Source: Streptomyces sp. col6
GTDB taxonomy: Bacteria; Actinomycetota; Actinomycetes; Streptomycetales; Streptomycetaceae
NCBI RefSeq assembly: GCF_008042035.1
Contig: NZ_RDBL01000006.1
Location: 1,436,762-1,484,706 of the forward strand
Length of the DNA: 47,945 nt
Direction of reading: 5' to 3'
Below are positions 1 to 8,163 of the stretch, piece by piece. Position 1 is the first letter of the stretch. Each line of letters opens with the position of its first letter. The position numbers were made by a program, and so were the translations under genes. The notes below the pieces were generated by a model. It searched no databases. It worked only from the letters and a program-made list of their open reading frames with translations, and was not told the DNA's origin.

Positions 1-10
1 TCGGCGGTCC

Positions 11-47
11 TTCCGATACGGCCCCTTCCCCAAAAGGGGTATCGGAA
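11..47. promoter_or_regulatory. Inverted repeat just upstream of the UbiA gene
   Basis: TTCCGATAC (11-19) and GTATCGGAA (39-47) are perfect 9-bp arms, with a nested CCCCTT/AAGGGG pair between them. The element ends 9 bases before the first possible start codon of the prenyltransferase. It could be an operator or the terminator of a gene lying left of the window; the position over the presumed leader makes an operator slightly more likely. Confidence 0.4.
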
Positions 48-56
48 CGCCCGCCG

Positions 57-1043
57 ATGGGGCATGTGTGTGTCCCGTGCCCGTCATTAATGTCCCTGGT
101 CATGGGGGCATACACAGCGCAGATCAATTCCGGGACACCGACTTCCACCCTGCGGATCGCAGGTGCGGCACGCGCCGCCGTTCTCTTCGTCGAAGAGGCG
201 CGCGTCTGCGTGCAGATCGTCTTTCTGATGCGTTTCCTGGCCGCCGCCGCGGTCACCGCCGGCGGCAGGCTCGCGGGTATGGGGCCGGAGCTGATCGCTC
301 CGGGAGTCAGCTGGGTGCTGGCGACCCTCTTCACCTACGGGATCAACGGGGTGTCCGACGTCCAGGAGGACCGGCTGAACCGGACCGGGCGGCCGATCGC
401 CCGGGGGGACCTCTCGCCGACCGCCGCCGCCCGGCTGACCTGGCTCTCCGCCGCAGGGTCCGTCATCATTGCGCTGGCCTGCAACAACGTACTGCTGATC
501 ACCTTCGACCTGGCCTTCCTCTTCCTCGGGTACGCCTACTCGGCCGCACCCTTCCAGCTCAAGCGCAGCGCCGCCGGCACCTCCGGGTCCGTCCTGCTGA
601 TGGGCCTGCTGACCTACGCGGCGGGCTGGACGGCGGCGGGCGAGGGCCGGCCTCCGGGGGCGATGCTGGTGCTGGCCGCCGCGATGTCGCTGTGGATGTG
701 CGTGGTGGGGGCCGTGACCAAGGACTTCTCCCATGTGCGGGGCGACGCGGCGGCGGGCCGGCGTACGTCGGTGACCGCCTGGGGCGACACCACCGCCCGG
801 CTGGTGGGCGGGGCGGGCGCCCTCCTGGTCGGCGGGGGCTTCCTGGCCGCCGCGCTGACCGGCTGGGCGGCCCTGCTGGGACCGGCGGCCGCGGTGCTGG
901 CGGGCGGGGGACTGGTGGTGGCGGTGCTCTGCCGGACCACGCGGGGCGACGAGGCCCGGGGCCGTACCCCGTACCGCGCCTTCATGGTGACCCAGCACCT
1001 GGTCCATCTGACCCTGTTCGCCGGGCTGTTCCTCACCGTCTGA
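57..1043 (+). CDS. UbiA-family prenyltransferase
   Basis: Integral membrane aromatic prenyltransferase of the UbiA superfamily, which transfers a prenyl group from a prenyl diphosphate to an aromatic or lipid acceptor. The first Asp-rich motif NGVSDVQED is at residues 97-105 (NxxxDxxxD) and the second is near residue 223 (KDFSHVRGD). Both would bind the Mg-diphosphate. The rest is a run of hydrophobic helices, as expected for this family of about 300 residues. Neither ATG 57 nor the in-frame ATG 102 has a strong ribosome site; starting at 102 gives 313 residues and a more typical N-terminus. The gene stands alone, convergent with the two-component operon on its right. Substrate is unknown; a polyketide or aromatic acid made by this cluster is an inference. 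Confidence 0.85.
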   Translation: MGHVCVPCPSLMSLVMGAYTAQINSGTPTSTLRIAGAARAAVLFVEEARVCVQIVFLMRFLAAAAVTAGGRLAGMGPELIAPGVSWVLATLFTYGINGVSDVQEDRLNRTGRPIARGDLSPTAAARLTWLSAAGSVIIALACNNVLLITFDLAFLFLGYAYSAAPFQLKRSAAGTSGSVLLMGLLTYAAGWTAAGEGRPPGAMLVLAAAMSLWMCVVGAVTKDFSHVRGDAAAGRRTSVTAWGDTTARLVGGAGALLVGGGFLAAALTGWAALLGPAAAVLAGGGLVVAVLCRTTRGDEARGRTPYRAFMVTQHLVHLTLFAGLFLTV

Positions 1044-1065
1044 CGACCGGCACTCCGGGCCCGCC

Positions 1066-1093
1066 GCCCCGCACACGCCCTTGTGTGCGGGGC
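1066..1093. terminator. Bidirectional hairpin terminator
   Basis: GCCCCGCACAC (1066-1076) pairs perfectly with GTGTGCGGGGC (1083-1093) around a 6-base loop. It sits in the 59-bp gap between two convergent genes, so it can terminate both. There is no T-tract, as is usual in GC-rich actinomycetes. Confidence 0.7.
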
Positions 1094-1102
1094 CCTGCCG
1101 TG

Positions 1103-1786
1103 TCAGAAGCGGCGGCGGGGCGGGTCGGGCTGGGGGAGCAGGCCGCGCTCGACGGCCTTGTTGACGGCGTCGATCCGGGAGACCGCGTCCAGCTTGGTGA
1201 AGATGTTCCGCATGTGCCGCTTGATGGTTCCCTCGGCGATGCCGAGCTTCACCGCGATCTGACGGTTGCTCATGGCCTGGGCCACCAGGGTCAGTACCTC
1301 GGCCTCGCGGTCGGAGAGGCCGCCCGCGCTGTCGGGCGCCTGCTGCGGGGCACGCAGGCTGTCGGGGGACACGGAGACGGTCACGGTCCGCAGCTCGCCG
1401 CCGCCCTCGCGGGAGCGCACGGCGGAGATCAGGGTCTCGCGACCGGTGCTCTTGTGCAGATAGCCGCTGATGCCGAGGTGCAGCAGCTCCTGCACCAGCT
1501 GCTGGCCGTCGTACATGCTCAGCACGATGATCCGCAGGCCCGGGTCGCCCTGGAGCAGCCGGCGGACGGTGGCCGGGGGGTCGTTGCGCGGCATCTCGAT
1601 GTCGAGCAGGACGACGTCGGGACGGTGCGCGGCGGCCAGCCGGATGGCGTCCTCGCCGTTGCCCGCCTGGGCCACGATCTCGAACCCCGGCTCGGAGCGC
1701 AGCAGGTCGCACAGGGCCTCGCGCAGCAGGGTGTGGTCGTCGGCGACGAGGATGCGGACGGATTCGGGGGTGGTGGGGGCGCTCAT
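1103..1786 (-). CDS. NarL/LuxR-family response regulator
   Basis: DNA-binding response regulator of 227 residues. The receiver domain has the acidic pair near residues 16-17, the phospho-acceptor Asp62 in VLLDIEMP and the conserved Lys112. The C-terminal LuxR helix-turn-helix follows (about 160-215, including LSDREAEVLTLVAQAMSNRQIA). The start ATG overlaps the stop of the upstream kinase gene in an ATGA, indicating translational coupling, so the two almost certainly form a cognate phosphorelay. Targets cannot be read from the sequence. The pair lies between the prenyltransferase and the TetR/membrane-protein genes. Confidence 0.93.
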   Translation of the reverse strand: MSAPTTPESVRILVADDHTLLREALCDLLRSEPGFEIVAQAGNGEDAIRLAAAHRPDVVLLDIEMPRNDPPATVRRLLQGDPGLRIIVLSMYDGQQLVQELLHLGISGYLHKSTGRETLISAVRSREGGGELRTVTVSVSPDSLRAPQQAPDSAGGLSDREAEVLTLVAQAMSNRQIAVKLGIAEGTIKRHMRNIFTKLDAVSRIDAVNKAVERGLLPQPDPPRRRF

Positions 1787-2892
1787 CGGAGGGCCTGGTC
1801 CTCCTTGATCGGTATCCACATGGTGACGTGCGTGCCCCGGCCGGCCGAGGAGCCGATGTGGAGCGTGCCGCCGAGCAGATCGGTGCGTTCCTGGAGGCCG
1901 GTGAGGCCGTTGGTGCGGCCGCCGGCGAGGACCTGTTCCACGTCGAAGCCGAGGCCGTCGTCGATGATCTCGCTCTGGATCTCGTGCGGGGCGATGTCGA
2001 TGTGGACGACGATGTTGCCGGCCTCCGCGTGCCGGAAGGCGTTGCGCAGGCACTCGCGGACCATGACGAACACCTCCTCCGCGACCGGGGCCGGAATCCA
2101 CTCGTCGAGACCGCGCACCCACAGCTGCACGGGGACGCCCTCGTCTCCCATGGAGGCGACGAAGTCGGCGAGGGCCGCCTCCAGGCACCCGGTGATGGCG
2201 GGGCGGCGCAGTTCGGTGACCAGCTCCCTGGTGTGGGCCAGCGTCTCCAGGATGGCGTCCTGGGCCGCCCGCACCTCCTTGGGCACATCGGCGTTCTGCC
2301 GGGCCACGTGGAGCTCGTACAGCTCCAGCTGGCGCATGGCGAGGCTGAGGGAGTTGCCGATCTGGTCGTGGATCTCGCGGGCCAGCTTGCGGTGTCCCTT
2401 GTCGTGCACCTCGCGGACGCGGGCGAGCATGAACGAGTCGTACGCGATGGAGCCGACCTCCAGGCGTCTCCCGATGCCCTGCTGGAGGGCCCGGATGGCC
2501 GCCGCGTAGGCCTTCTCGGCGCCCTCGACGCCCGCGGTGCACTCCAGCAGGCGTTCCAGGACGGTGTCGAAGAGGATGACACCGGCCCGCACCGAGTGCG
2601 TGAGGTGGACGCCCTGCTGGACCCGGGCGCTGCCGAGGTCCACGACCTCGGCGATATGGCTGTCGGAGACCTCCGTCAGGCCGGCCTCCAGGCTGTCGGC
2701 GCAGTCACGGAAGACCCGGCGGCCCTGTAACTCGCACTGCGCCCACACCTCTTGTTCGGCGGCGAGCGGGCTGCTGATCCCGCGGAGCCGGGCGTGGTAG
2801 AGGGCGATCACCTCGTCCTCGTACGCCCTGAAGCGTTTCACGGGCGGGCCGCCCTGGCGGCTGCCGAGACGGCCGTGCGCCGGTTCTCTCAT
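1783..2892 (-). CDS. Sensor histidine kinase (HisKA_3 type)
   Basis: Cognate kinase of the overlapping response regulator. The phospho-acceptor region AREIHDQIGNS places His175 in the HisKA_3 helix, followed by an HATPase_c domain with N-, G1- and G2-like motifs (DDGLGF and NGLTGLQER). No transmembrane helix is evident in the first 170 residues, so it is probably a cytosolic sensor; the nature of the input region is unclear. I take ATG 2892, although GTG 2895 directly precedes it; a GGAGGAG ribosome site lies 8 bases upstream of the ATG. A rare TTA codon (complement of 2728-2730) suggests bldA-dependent translation. Direct heptamers resembling SARP boxes lie just upstream. Confidence 0.92.
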   Translation of the reverse strand: MREPAHGRLGSRQGGPPVKRFRAYEDEVIALYHARLRGISSPLAAEQEVWAQCELQGRRVFRDCADSLEAGLTEVSDSHIAEVVDLGSARVQQGVHLTHSVRAGVILFDTVLERLLECTAGVEGAEKAYAAAIRALQQGIGRRLEVGSIAYDSFMLARVREVHDKGHRKLAREIHDQIGNSLSLAMRQLELYELHVARQNADVPKEVRAAQDAILETLAHTRELVTELRRPAITGCLEAALADFVASMGDEGVPVQLWVRGLDEWIPAPVAEEVFVMVRECLRNAFRHAEAGNIVVHIDIAPHEIQSEIIDDGLGFDVEQVLAGGRTNGLTGLQERTDLLGGTLHIGSSAGRGTHVTMWIPIKEDQALR

Positions 2893-2912
2893 CACGCTCT
2901 CCTCCCCCGGGG

Positions 2913-2930
2913 CTCAACTGCTTCTCAAGC
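2913..2930. promoter_or_regulatory. SARP-like direct heptamers upstream of the kinase gene
   Basis: CTCAACT (2913-2919) and CTCAAGC (2924-2930) are spaced exactly 11 bp apart with GCTT between. Read on the minus strand they are AGTTGAG and GCTTGAG. The 11-bp pitch is the signature of SARP binding sites, and GCTTGAG recurs at 44436 and 46913. The position is very close to the ribosome site of the kinase gene, which weakens the call. Confidence 0.35.
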
Positions 2931-3006
2931 GCTGAACCGGTGCAGGATAAGCCGATTTGCGGACTGCGTGGCGGTGATGGCTGGAATCAGCCAGGTGTCC
3001 CACGTC

Positions 3007-3312
3007 TCAGTGGCGGCGGCGCAGGACGGCGGCGCGGACCTTCAGCAGGTTGGGCACCAGCGTGTAGACGACGGCCGGCACGACGATCCCGGTGATCACC
3101 AGGGTGCGCAGGAGCATCGGGAACCCCTTCACGTAAGGGCCGACCAGCAGCTGCACGACGGTCAGGGCGGAGAAGACCGCGATCCAGGTGAGCAGTGCAC
3201 GCATATGGACGGAGGGCAGTCCGGCCGGCTGGGCGGGGGCGGCGGACCGGGGCTGATTCCGGTCGGCGGCGGTGGTGGCGGAAGCGGCGGCGGGGCGGGC
3301 GACGGTGGTCAT
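3007..3312 (-). CDS. Small membrane protein divergent from a TetR regulator
   Basis: A 101-residue protein with a polar Ala/Pro-rich N-terminus of about 30 residues, then two hydrophobic helices (starting LLTWIAVFSALTVVQLLV and TLVITGIVVPAVVYTLV) and a basic tail ending RRRH. Two-helix proteins of this kind are often annotated as hypothetical or ACT-like membrane proteins of unknown function. It is transcribed away from the TetR gene, with a strong palindromic operator between them, so the TetR protein probably represses it, as is common for efflux or detoxification partners. An in-frame ATG at 3324 is an alternative start. Confidence 0.7.
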   Translation of the reverse strand: MTTVARPAAASATTAADRNQPRSAAPAQPAGLPSVHMRALLTWIAVFSALTVVQLLVGPYVKGFPMLLRTLVITGIVVPAVVYTLVPNLLKVRAAVLRRRH

Positions 3313-3431
3313 GAGAAGTCCCATCCAGGTTGGTGTGCGGTGCGTACGGAAGGCGGTACGGGCGGTGCTGTCGCAGGTCCTGTCCTGGGGCCTGGGCGGT
3401 GGTGCTGCCCTCGGCGACGTGTTCCACTCTG

Positions 3432-3470
3432 CCAACCAACTAGTTGGATGTCAACCATCCAGTTGGTTGG
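3432..3470. promoter_or_regulatory. TetR operator palindrome
   Basis: CCAACCAACT (3432-3441) and AGTTGGTTGG (3461-3470) are perfect 10-bp arms. The left half also contains CCAACTAGTTGG, a complete 12-bp palindrome (3436-3447). The element lies in the divergent promoter region 32 bases before the TetR start, the expected place for an autoregulatory operator. Confidence 0.75.
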
Positions 3471-3501
3471 CATCTGCGGAAAGCCGTTCTACGCTGGTGT
3501 C

Positions 3502-4101
3502 ATGACCTCGGACACGACCCACACCAAGGAACGGCTCCTCGCTGCGGCGAAGGAGGAATTCGCAGCTCACGGCATTGCCGGGGCGCGCGTCGACCGCATC
3601 GCGGAGCTGGCCGGCGTGAACAAGGAACGGATCTACGGCTACTTCGGCAACAAGCAGAAGCTGTTCGACGCCGTCGTGGGCCGTGCGCTGGACGAGCTGG
3701 CCGCGGCCGTCCCGCTCAAGGGCGGCGACGACCCCGCCGAGTACGTCGGCCGGGTGTACGACTTCCACCGCGACAACCCGGTCCTGGTCCGGCTCTTCTT
3801 CTGGGAGGGCCTGCACTACCGCGACGGCGTCCTGCCCAACGAGGAGGGCCGCCGCAGCCACTACGAGGAGAAGATCGCCGCCCTCGCGGAGAGCTTCGGG
3901 ACCGAGGCGTCCCCGCAGGTCGCGGCCTGTCTGCTGAGCCTGATCGGGCTCGCCGCCTGGCCCAACGCGGTGCCGCAGCTGGCCCGGCTGATCATCGGCC
4001 CCGACGCGGAGGCGGCAGGCGGCCTCGACCTGCGCGCCCACGTCGTGGCCTTCGCCCGCCAGGCCCTCTCCGACGTCCCGCTCGCGGCCCCGGTGGCCTG
4101 A
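3502..4101 (+). CDS. TetR/AcrR-family transcriptional repressor
   Basis: A 199-residue regulator with an N-terminal TetR helix-turn-helix (residues about 8-55, including GIAGARVDRIAELAGVNKERIYGYF) and a helical ligand-binding C-terminal domain. The start is the ATG at 3502, which gives the usual TetR N-terminus MTSDTTHTKERLLAAA. The divergent membrane-protein gene and the intervening perfect inverted repeat indicate that it represses itself and its neighbour. The ligand is unknown. It does not resemble the ArpA-type receptors at 21418 and 31040. Confidence 0.9.
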   Translation: MTSDTTHTKERLLAAAKEEFAAHGIAGARVDRIAELAGVNKERIYGYFGNKQKLFDAVVGRALDELAAAVPLKGGDDPAEYVGRVYDFHRDNPVLVRLFFWEGLHYRDGVLPNEEGRRSHYEEKIAALAESFGTEASPQVAACLLSLIGLAAWPNAVPQLARLIIGPDAEAAGGLDLRAHVVAFARQALSDVPLAAPVA

Positions 4102-4129
4102 ACGGTCCCTCGTCCCTCGCACCCCCGGC

Positions 4130-4156
4130 AGCCGGATACCCCCGAGGCATCCGGCT
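4130..4156. terminator. Hairpin after the TetR gene
   Basis: AGCCGGAT (4130-4137) pairs with ATCCGGCT (4149-4156) around an 11-base loop, followed by a short T run in CTACTTTTGG. It probably ends the tetR transcript; the rest of the gap to 4284 shows nothing else clear. Confidence 0.5.
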
Positions 4157-4284
4157 ACTACTTTTGGTCCGCGGCCACCCGGACTAGGAGGCAGTGACGG
4201 CCTCCACGGCCCTTCGCGCGTCTAGCGTTCCTTGCATACGGGTGGCCCCAGCGGTCACCGACAAGGACCCCTGGGGGTAAGGGC

Positions 4285-5076
4285 ATGTCGCAGAACCGCG
4301 CGGCTCTCGCAGTCGCCTCTCCGCCGGTACGTACCACCACCTCGCCGCTGATCCCGCAGCAGGCGACCCACGTCATCCTCTCCGTCCGCGACGACCTGCA
4401 GCGCTACGGCCTGGAGCGCATGCTCGGTGCCGTGGGCACGGTCGGCACCTGCCGGGCCTTCGCGGAGCTGTCGGCCGCCGTGGACGCCGTCCACGACCCG
4501 CGCACCGACTTCCTGCTCATCGTCCCGGAGCCGGCGGACCTGGACGGCGACTCCGTGCTGCACCGGGTCGCCGCGTACGGCGTGCGCGTGCTGCTGCTCC
4601 TGCCGGACACCCGGTCCTTCGACCTCGACCGGGTCGCCTCCGTGGCGGGCGCGTCGCTGCTGTTCTCCGACGGCCTCGACGCGGCGGCCCTCGGCGACAT
4701 GCTCGGCGCGATGCGGGCCGGCGAGGTCCGCATACCCGCGGCCCTGACCCGCCCCCTGATGGAACTGGCCGGACGCGGCGCCCGCGAGGTCCCGGCCGCG
4801 CCCCGGCTCACCCCGCGCGAGCGCGAAGCGCTGACGCTCGTCGTGGACGGCCTCAGCAACAAGCAGATCGGCCGCCGGCTGCGGATCTCCGAGCACGGCG
4901 CGAAGCGGCTGGTCGCCAACATCCTCGCCAAGCTCAACTGCCCCAACCGCACGCTCGCCGCGGCCCGCGCCCTGCGCGAGGGCCTGTGCGGCCACCCCGC
5001 CGCCGCCCCGCGCGGCCCCCTCGCCCCGCCGGCCGCCACCCACGCGCCGGCGTCCCCCTACGAAAACGGCTGGTGA
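4285..5076 (+). CDS. LuxR-family regulator with a degenerate receiver domain
   Basis: A 263-residue protein. The N-terminal region (about 28-150) folds like a response-regulator receiver but has FLLIVPEP where the phospho-acceptor Asp should stand, so it is probably not phosphorylated. The LuxR helix-turn-helix follows (about 172-230, starting LTPREREALTLVVDGLSNKQIG). The C-terminus is Pro/Ala-rich. The start is preceded by GGGGGTAAGGGC. Its stop overlaps the GTG of the HAD gene (GTGA), so the two are translationally coupled. Atypical receiver-LuxR proteins are common orphan regulators in Streptomyces clusters. Confidence 0.82.
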   Translation: MSQNRAALAVASPPVRTTTSPLIPQQATHVILSVRDDLQRYGLERMLGAVGTVGTCRAFAELSAAVDAVHDPRTDFLLIVPEPADLDGDSVLHRVAAYGVRVLLLLPDTRSFDLDRVASVAGASLLFSDGLDAAALGDMLGAMRAGEVRIPAALTRPLMELAGRGAREVPAAPRLTPREREALTLVVDGLSNKQIGRRLRISEHGAKRLVANILAKLNCPNRTLAAARALREGLCGHPAAAPRGPLAPPAATHAPASPYENGW

Positions 5077-5879
5077 ACGACGTGACGAACCTTGCGAACG
5101 GTGCCACCCGCGCCGCCTTCTTCGACGTCGACGAGACGCTGATCAACACCAAGAGCATGTTCGACTTCCTGCGGTTCTGGATGGCCCGCCACGGCGACGA
5201 CGGCTCCGGCCACGCCGCCGTGATGGCCGGGGTCCGCGAGGCCGCCGGCTCCGGCGTCCACCGCTCGGAGATCAACCGCCGCTACTACCGCCGGTTCGCC
5301 GGGGTCGCGATGGAGGAGCTGCGCACGGCCGGGCGCGAGTGGTACGAGGAGTACCGGCGCGGGCCCGCCGCCGTCACCGTCGCCACCTGGGCCGCCGCGA
5401 GCCGGCACCGGGAGGCGGGCGACCTGGTGGTGCTGGTCTCCGGCTCGTTCCGGGGCTGCCTGGACCCGCTCGCCGAGGACCTGGGGGCCGACCTCATCCT
5501 CTGCTCGGAGCCGGTGGTGGGGCCCGACGGGCTGCTCACCGGTGAGGTGGTGCGCCCGATGATCGGCTCGGTGAAGGCCGACGCGGTCCGCGAGACCCTT
5601 GCCGGACTCGGCCTGAACGCCGGGGAGTCCAGCTGTTACGGGGACCACGCCAGCGACCTGGACATGCTCCTCGCGGTCGGCCGCCCCGTGGTCGTCGGCG
5701 GCACCGACCGGGTCCTGATGGAGCACGCCCAGCGGCTGGACTGGCCGGTCCTCTCGGCGGCCCCGGGCCAGCTGCGTACGGCGGGTGCCTGGGCCGCGGC
5801 GGAGCTGACGGGCCTCGCGGACCGGGGAGCCGAACCCGCCTCCCGGCTCACCGCGCCCGTCGCAGCGCGATCGCGGTGA
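5073..5879 (+). CDS. HAD-IB family phosphatase (SerB-like)
   Basis: A 268-residue HAD hydrolase. All four motifs are visible: FFDVDETLI near the N-terminus (nucleophile and acid Asp), VLVSGS (motif II), the Lys in GSVKAD (motif III) and YGDHASDLDML (motif IV). It should remove phosphate from a small metabolite. Butenolide biosynthesis through AfsA-type synthases passes through a phosphorylated intermediate, and a HAD enzyme could serve there, but that is only an inference; a general phosphoserine-type or lipid phosphatase fits equally. GTG 5073 overlaps the preceding stop; GTG 5082 is an alternative. The 3' end overlaps the convergent PPTase gene by 32 bases. Confidence 0.85.
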   Translation: MNDVTNLANGATRAAFFDVDETLINTKSMFDFLRFWMARHGDDGSGHAAVMAGVREAAGSGVHRSEINRRYYRRFAGVAMEELRTAGREWYEEYRRGPAAVTVATWAAASRHREAGDLVVLVSGSFRGCLDPLAEDLGADLILCSEPVVGPDGLLTGEVVRPMIGSVKADAVRETLAGLGLNAGESSCYGDHASDLDMLLAVGRPVVVGGTDRVLMEHAQRLDWPVLSAAPGQLRTAGAWAAAELTGLADRGAEPASRLTAPVAARSR

Positions 5880-6510
5880 GCACCAGCCCCTCGCGCACCG
5901 CCCAGTGGCCGGTGAACCAGCCCAGGCGGGCGCCGTCCACCACGGGTCCGGGCACCATCAGCCGGGCCCGGAAGGTGCCGGCCTCCGGGTCGAACGCGAG
6001 CCGGGCGTCCCGGAAGCCGAGCCAGCGGCCGGTCAGCGGGTACCACGTCTTGTAGACGGTCTCCTTCGCGCTGAACATCACGGTGGGCCAGTGCACTTCG
6101 GGCCTGACCCGGGCCAGCTCGGCCAGGTGCTCGCGCTCGGACGGCACCGAGATGTGCCGCACCATCGACTCCTCCAGCGGCGCGTGGCGCTCCGCGTCGA
6201 TCCCGACGCTGTGGAACCGGTCGCTGCGGGAGAGCGCCGCCGCCCGGTAGCCGTCGCAGTGCGTCATGCTGCCGGTCACCCCGGCGGGCCAGCGCGGTTC
6301 GCCCTTGGCGCCCGGGAGGACCGGGCCGGGGGCCACCCCGAGCGCCGACATGGCGGTGCGGGCGCAGTGCCGGGTGGTCGTGAACTCGCGGCGCCGGTGC
6401 TCCACGCACTTCGCGAGCAACGGCACCTCCTCCGGGTGCGGTTGTGCCTCGGGGAGGTCGGCGGTGGTGTCGGCGCAGGCGACGGCGGACGGCAGGATCT
6501 GCTGGATCAC
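5848..6510 (-). CDS. 4'-phosphopantetheinyl transferase, EntD/Sfp type
   Basis: Transfers the phosphopantetheine arm of CoA to a carrier-protein Ser. Conserved blocks are visible: the EntD-type stretch RREFTTTRHCART (40-52), GSMTHC (80-85), the Mg-binding GIDAE (103-107) and FSAKETVYKTWYP (146-158). I place the start at GTG 6510, preceded by AGGAGCAGAA, giving 220 residues; an in-frame upstream ATG would add 29 residues without a ribosome site. It is transcribed divergently from the ACP-containing operon at 6820, whose ACP is a likely substrate. It is one of three PPTase genes in the window. Confidence 0.93.
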   Translation of the reverse strand: MIQQILPSAVACADTTADLPEAQPHPEEVPLLAKCVEHRRREFTTTRHCARTAMSALGVAPGPVLPGAKGEPRWPAGVTGSMTHCDGYRAAALSRSDRFHSVGIDAERHAPLEESMVRHISVPSEREHLAELARVRPEVHWPTVMFSAKETVYKTWYPLTGRWLGFRDARLAFDPEAGTFRARLMVPGPVVDGARLGWFTGHWAVREGLVLTAIALRRAR

Positions 6511-6819
6511 TTCTGCTCCTGGGGGCAACGCGCCGGAAAGCCGGCGCACCGGGGCCGGCCGTATTCGGCGGCCCGCTGCCATCCCAGGACAGGTCACGGC
6601 AGTCGTGCGTTACGCCTTCGAGCATGCGCCCGTCGATGCCTCTTCCGCTACATGCCCTTTCGGCTACCCCGTACCCCTGCCCGAAAGAGCGCACCGAATG
6701 GGTACCCCGAACGGCCACCCCGTACGAGGGCTCATAAAAGCCATATTGAGCGACGAAATGCCCCGGGCTAGCTTCGAGTTATCGAAATCCGAAAAGAAAT
6801 CATCCACCTGGAGAAAACG
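6511..6819. promoter_or_regulatory. Divergent promoter region between the PPTase and ligase operons
   Basis: A 309-bp gap carrying both leader regions. The part nearest the ligase gene (about 6730-6815) is clearly AT-richer than its surroundings and contains TTGAGCG and TTCGAGTTATCG. I see no ARE and no regular 11-bp heptamer pair, so the controlling factor is unclear. Confidence 0.4.
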
Positions 6820-8163
6820 ATGCCTCATCCGTTCCTGACCCGACTGGAATCCTTCCGGGATTCCGAGGCCGTCGCCTTCGAGGGCCGCAGCTATCGCTAC
6901 GAGGACCTGCTGAGGCTCGTCGGCGAGTGGCGGCTCTTCCTCGACCGGCACGAGGTCCGCGCCGGCGAGGTCGTCACGCTGGAGGGCGCGTACTCCCCGC
7001 AGGCCTGTGCCGGTCTGCTGGCGCTGATCGAGCGCGGGGTCGTCGTCGTCCCGCTCACCACCCTGCCCGCCGCCAAGCGCGCCGAGTTCCTGGACGTGGC
7101 CGAGGTCGAGGTCGTCGTCAGGGTCGACGAGGGCGGCGTGCACCGCTGCGAGCGCACCGGCCGCACCGCGGACCACGCGCTCTACCAGGAGCTGCGGGAC
7201 GCGGGCCGCCCCGGCCTGGTGCTGTTCAGCTCGGGCACGACCGGCCGCAGCAAGGCCTCCGTGCTCGACTTCGACAAGGTCCTCGCCCGCTACGGCGAGC
7301 CCACCCGTCCCTCGCGCATCCTCTCCTTCCTCAGCCTGGACCACATCGGCGGCGTCAACACCCTGCTGCACACGCTCAGCCAGGGCGGCACCGTGGTGAC
7401 GGTCGCCGAGCGCACCCCCGAGGCCGTCTTCGAGGCGATCGCCGCGCACCGGGTGCAGATCCTGCCGACCACGCCGACCTTCCTGAACATGGTGCTGATC
7501 TCCGGCGCCCACGAGCGGTACGCCACCGACTCGCTGAAGCTCGTCACGTACGGCACCGAGCCCATGCCGCTCCAGACGCTGCGCCGGCTCGGCGAGGCGC
7601 TGCCCGGCGTACGGCTCAAGCAGACGTACGGGCTGTCCGAGCTGGGCATCCTGCCGACCCGGTCGCGCGGCGACGACACCCTGTGGGTGAAGCTCGGCTC
7701 GGCCGGCTTCGAGCACCGGATCATCGACAACATCCTGTGGATCCGCTCCGAGATGGCCATGCTCGGCTACCTCAACGCCCCGGCACCCTTCGACGAAGAG
7801 GGGTTCTTCAACACGCAGGACGTCGTCGAGGTCGACGGCGACTGGGTGCGCATCCTGGGCCGCGACTCCGAGATCATCAACGTCGGCGGCGAGAAGGTCT
7901 ACCCCAGCGAGGTCGAGAGCGTCCTGCTGGAGGTCGAGAACATCGCGGAGGCCACCGTCAGCGGCCGCCCGAGCCCGGTCACCGGCATGGTCGTCAAGGC
8001 GACCGTGCAGCTCGTCGAGGACGAGGACCGGCGCGCGGTGACGCGCAGGGTGCGCGAGTACTGCGGCCGGCGCCTGGAGGCGTACAAGGTCCCGGTGCTG
8101 GTGGAGATCTCCGCCGCCCCGCAGCACTCGGAGCGGTACAAGAAGATCCGGAGCGCGGCATGA
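6820..8163 (+). CDS. Acyl-AMP ligase (ANL superfamily)
   Basis: A 447-residue adenylate-forming enzyme that would activate a carboxylic acid as acyl-AMP and pass it to CoA or to the ACP encoded two genes downstream. The P-loop motif SSGTTGRSKA is at residues 137-146. The later motifs GTEPMP, QTYGLSE and LGRDSEIINVGGEKVYP (hinge) are intact, and the C-terminal domain ends ERYKKIRSAA with a plausible catalytic Lys. The protein is somewhat shorter than typical family members (about 500). The GGAGA ribosome site precedes ATG 6820. It opens a compact operon with SDR, ACP, AfsA-like, YCII and FAD oxidase genes and overlaps the SDR start (ATGA). Confidence 0.9.
   Translation: MPHPFLTRLESFRDSEAVAFEGRSYRYEDLLRLVGEWRLFLDRHEVRAGEVVTLEGAYSPQACAGLLALIERGVVVVPLTTLPAAKRAEFLDVAEVEVVVRVDEGGVHRCERTGRTADHALYQELRDAGRPGLVLFSSGTTGRSKASVLDFDKVLARYGEPTRPSRILSFLSLDHIGGVNTLLHTLSQGGTVVTVAERTPEAVFEAIAAHRVQILPTTPTFLNMVLISGAHERYATDSLKLVTYGTEPMPLQTLRRLGEALPGVRLKQTYGLSELGILPTRSRGDDTLWVKLGSAGFEHRIIDNILWIRSEMAMLGYLNAPAPFDEEGFFNTQDVVEVDGDWVRILGRDSEIINVGGEKVYPSEVESVLLEVENIAEATVSGRPSPVTGMVVKATVQLVEDEDRRAVTRRVREYCGRRLEAYKVPVLVEISAAPQHSERYKKIRSAA

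Noticed and set aside
68..2582. Very long open frames on both strands across the prenyltransferase and kinase genes
   Set aside because: They are Arg/Gly/Pro-rich readings of GC-rich DNA in the wrong frame, overlap well-supported genes and match no family.
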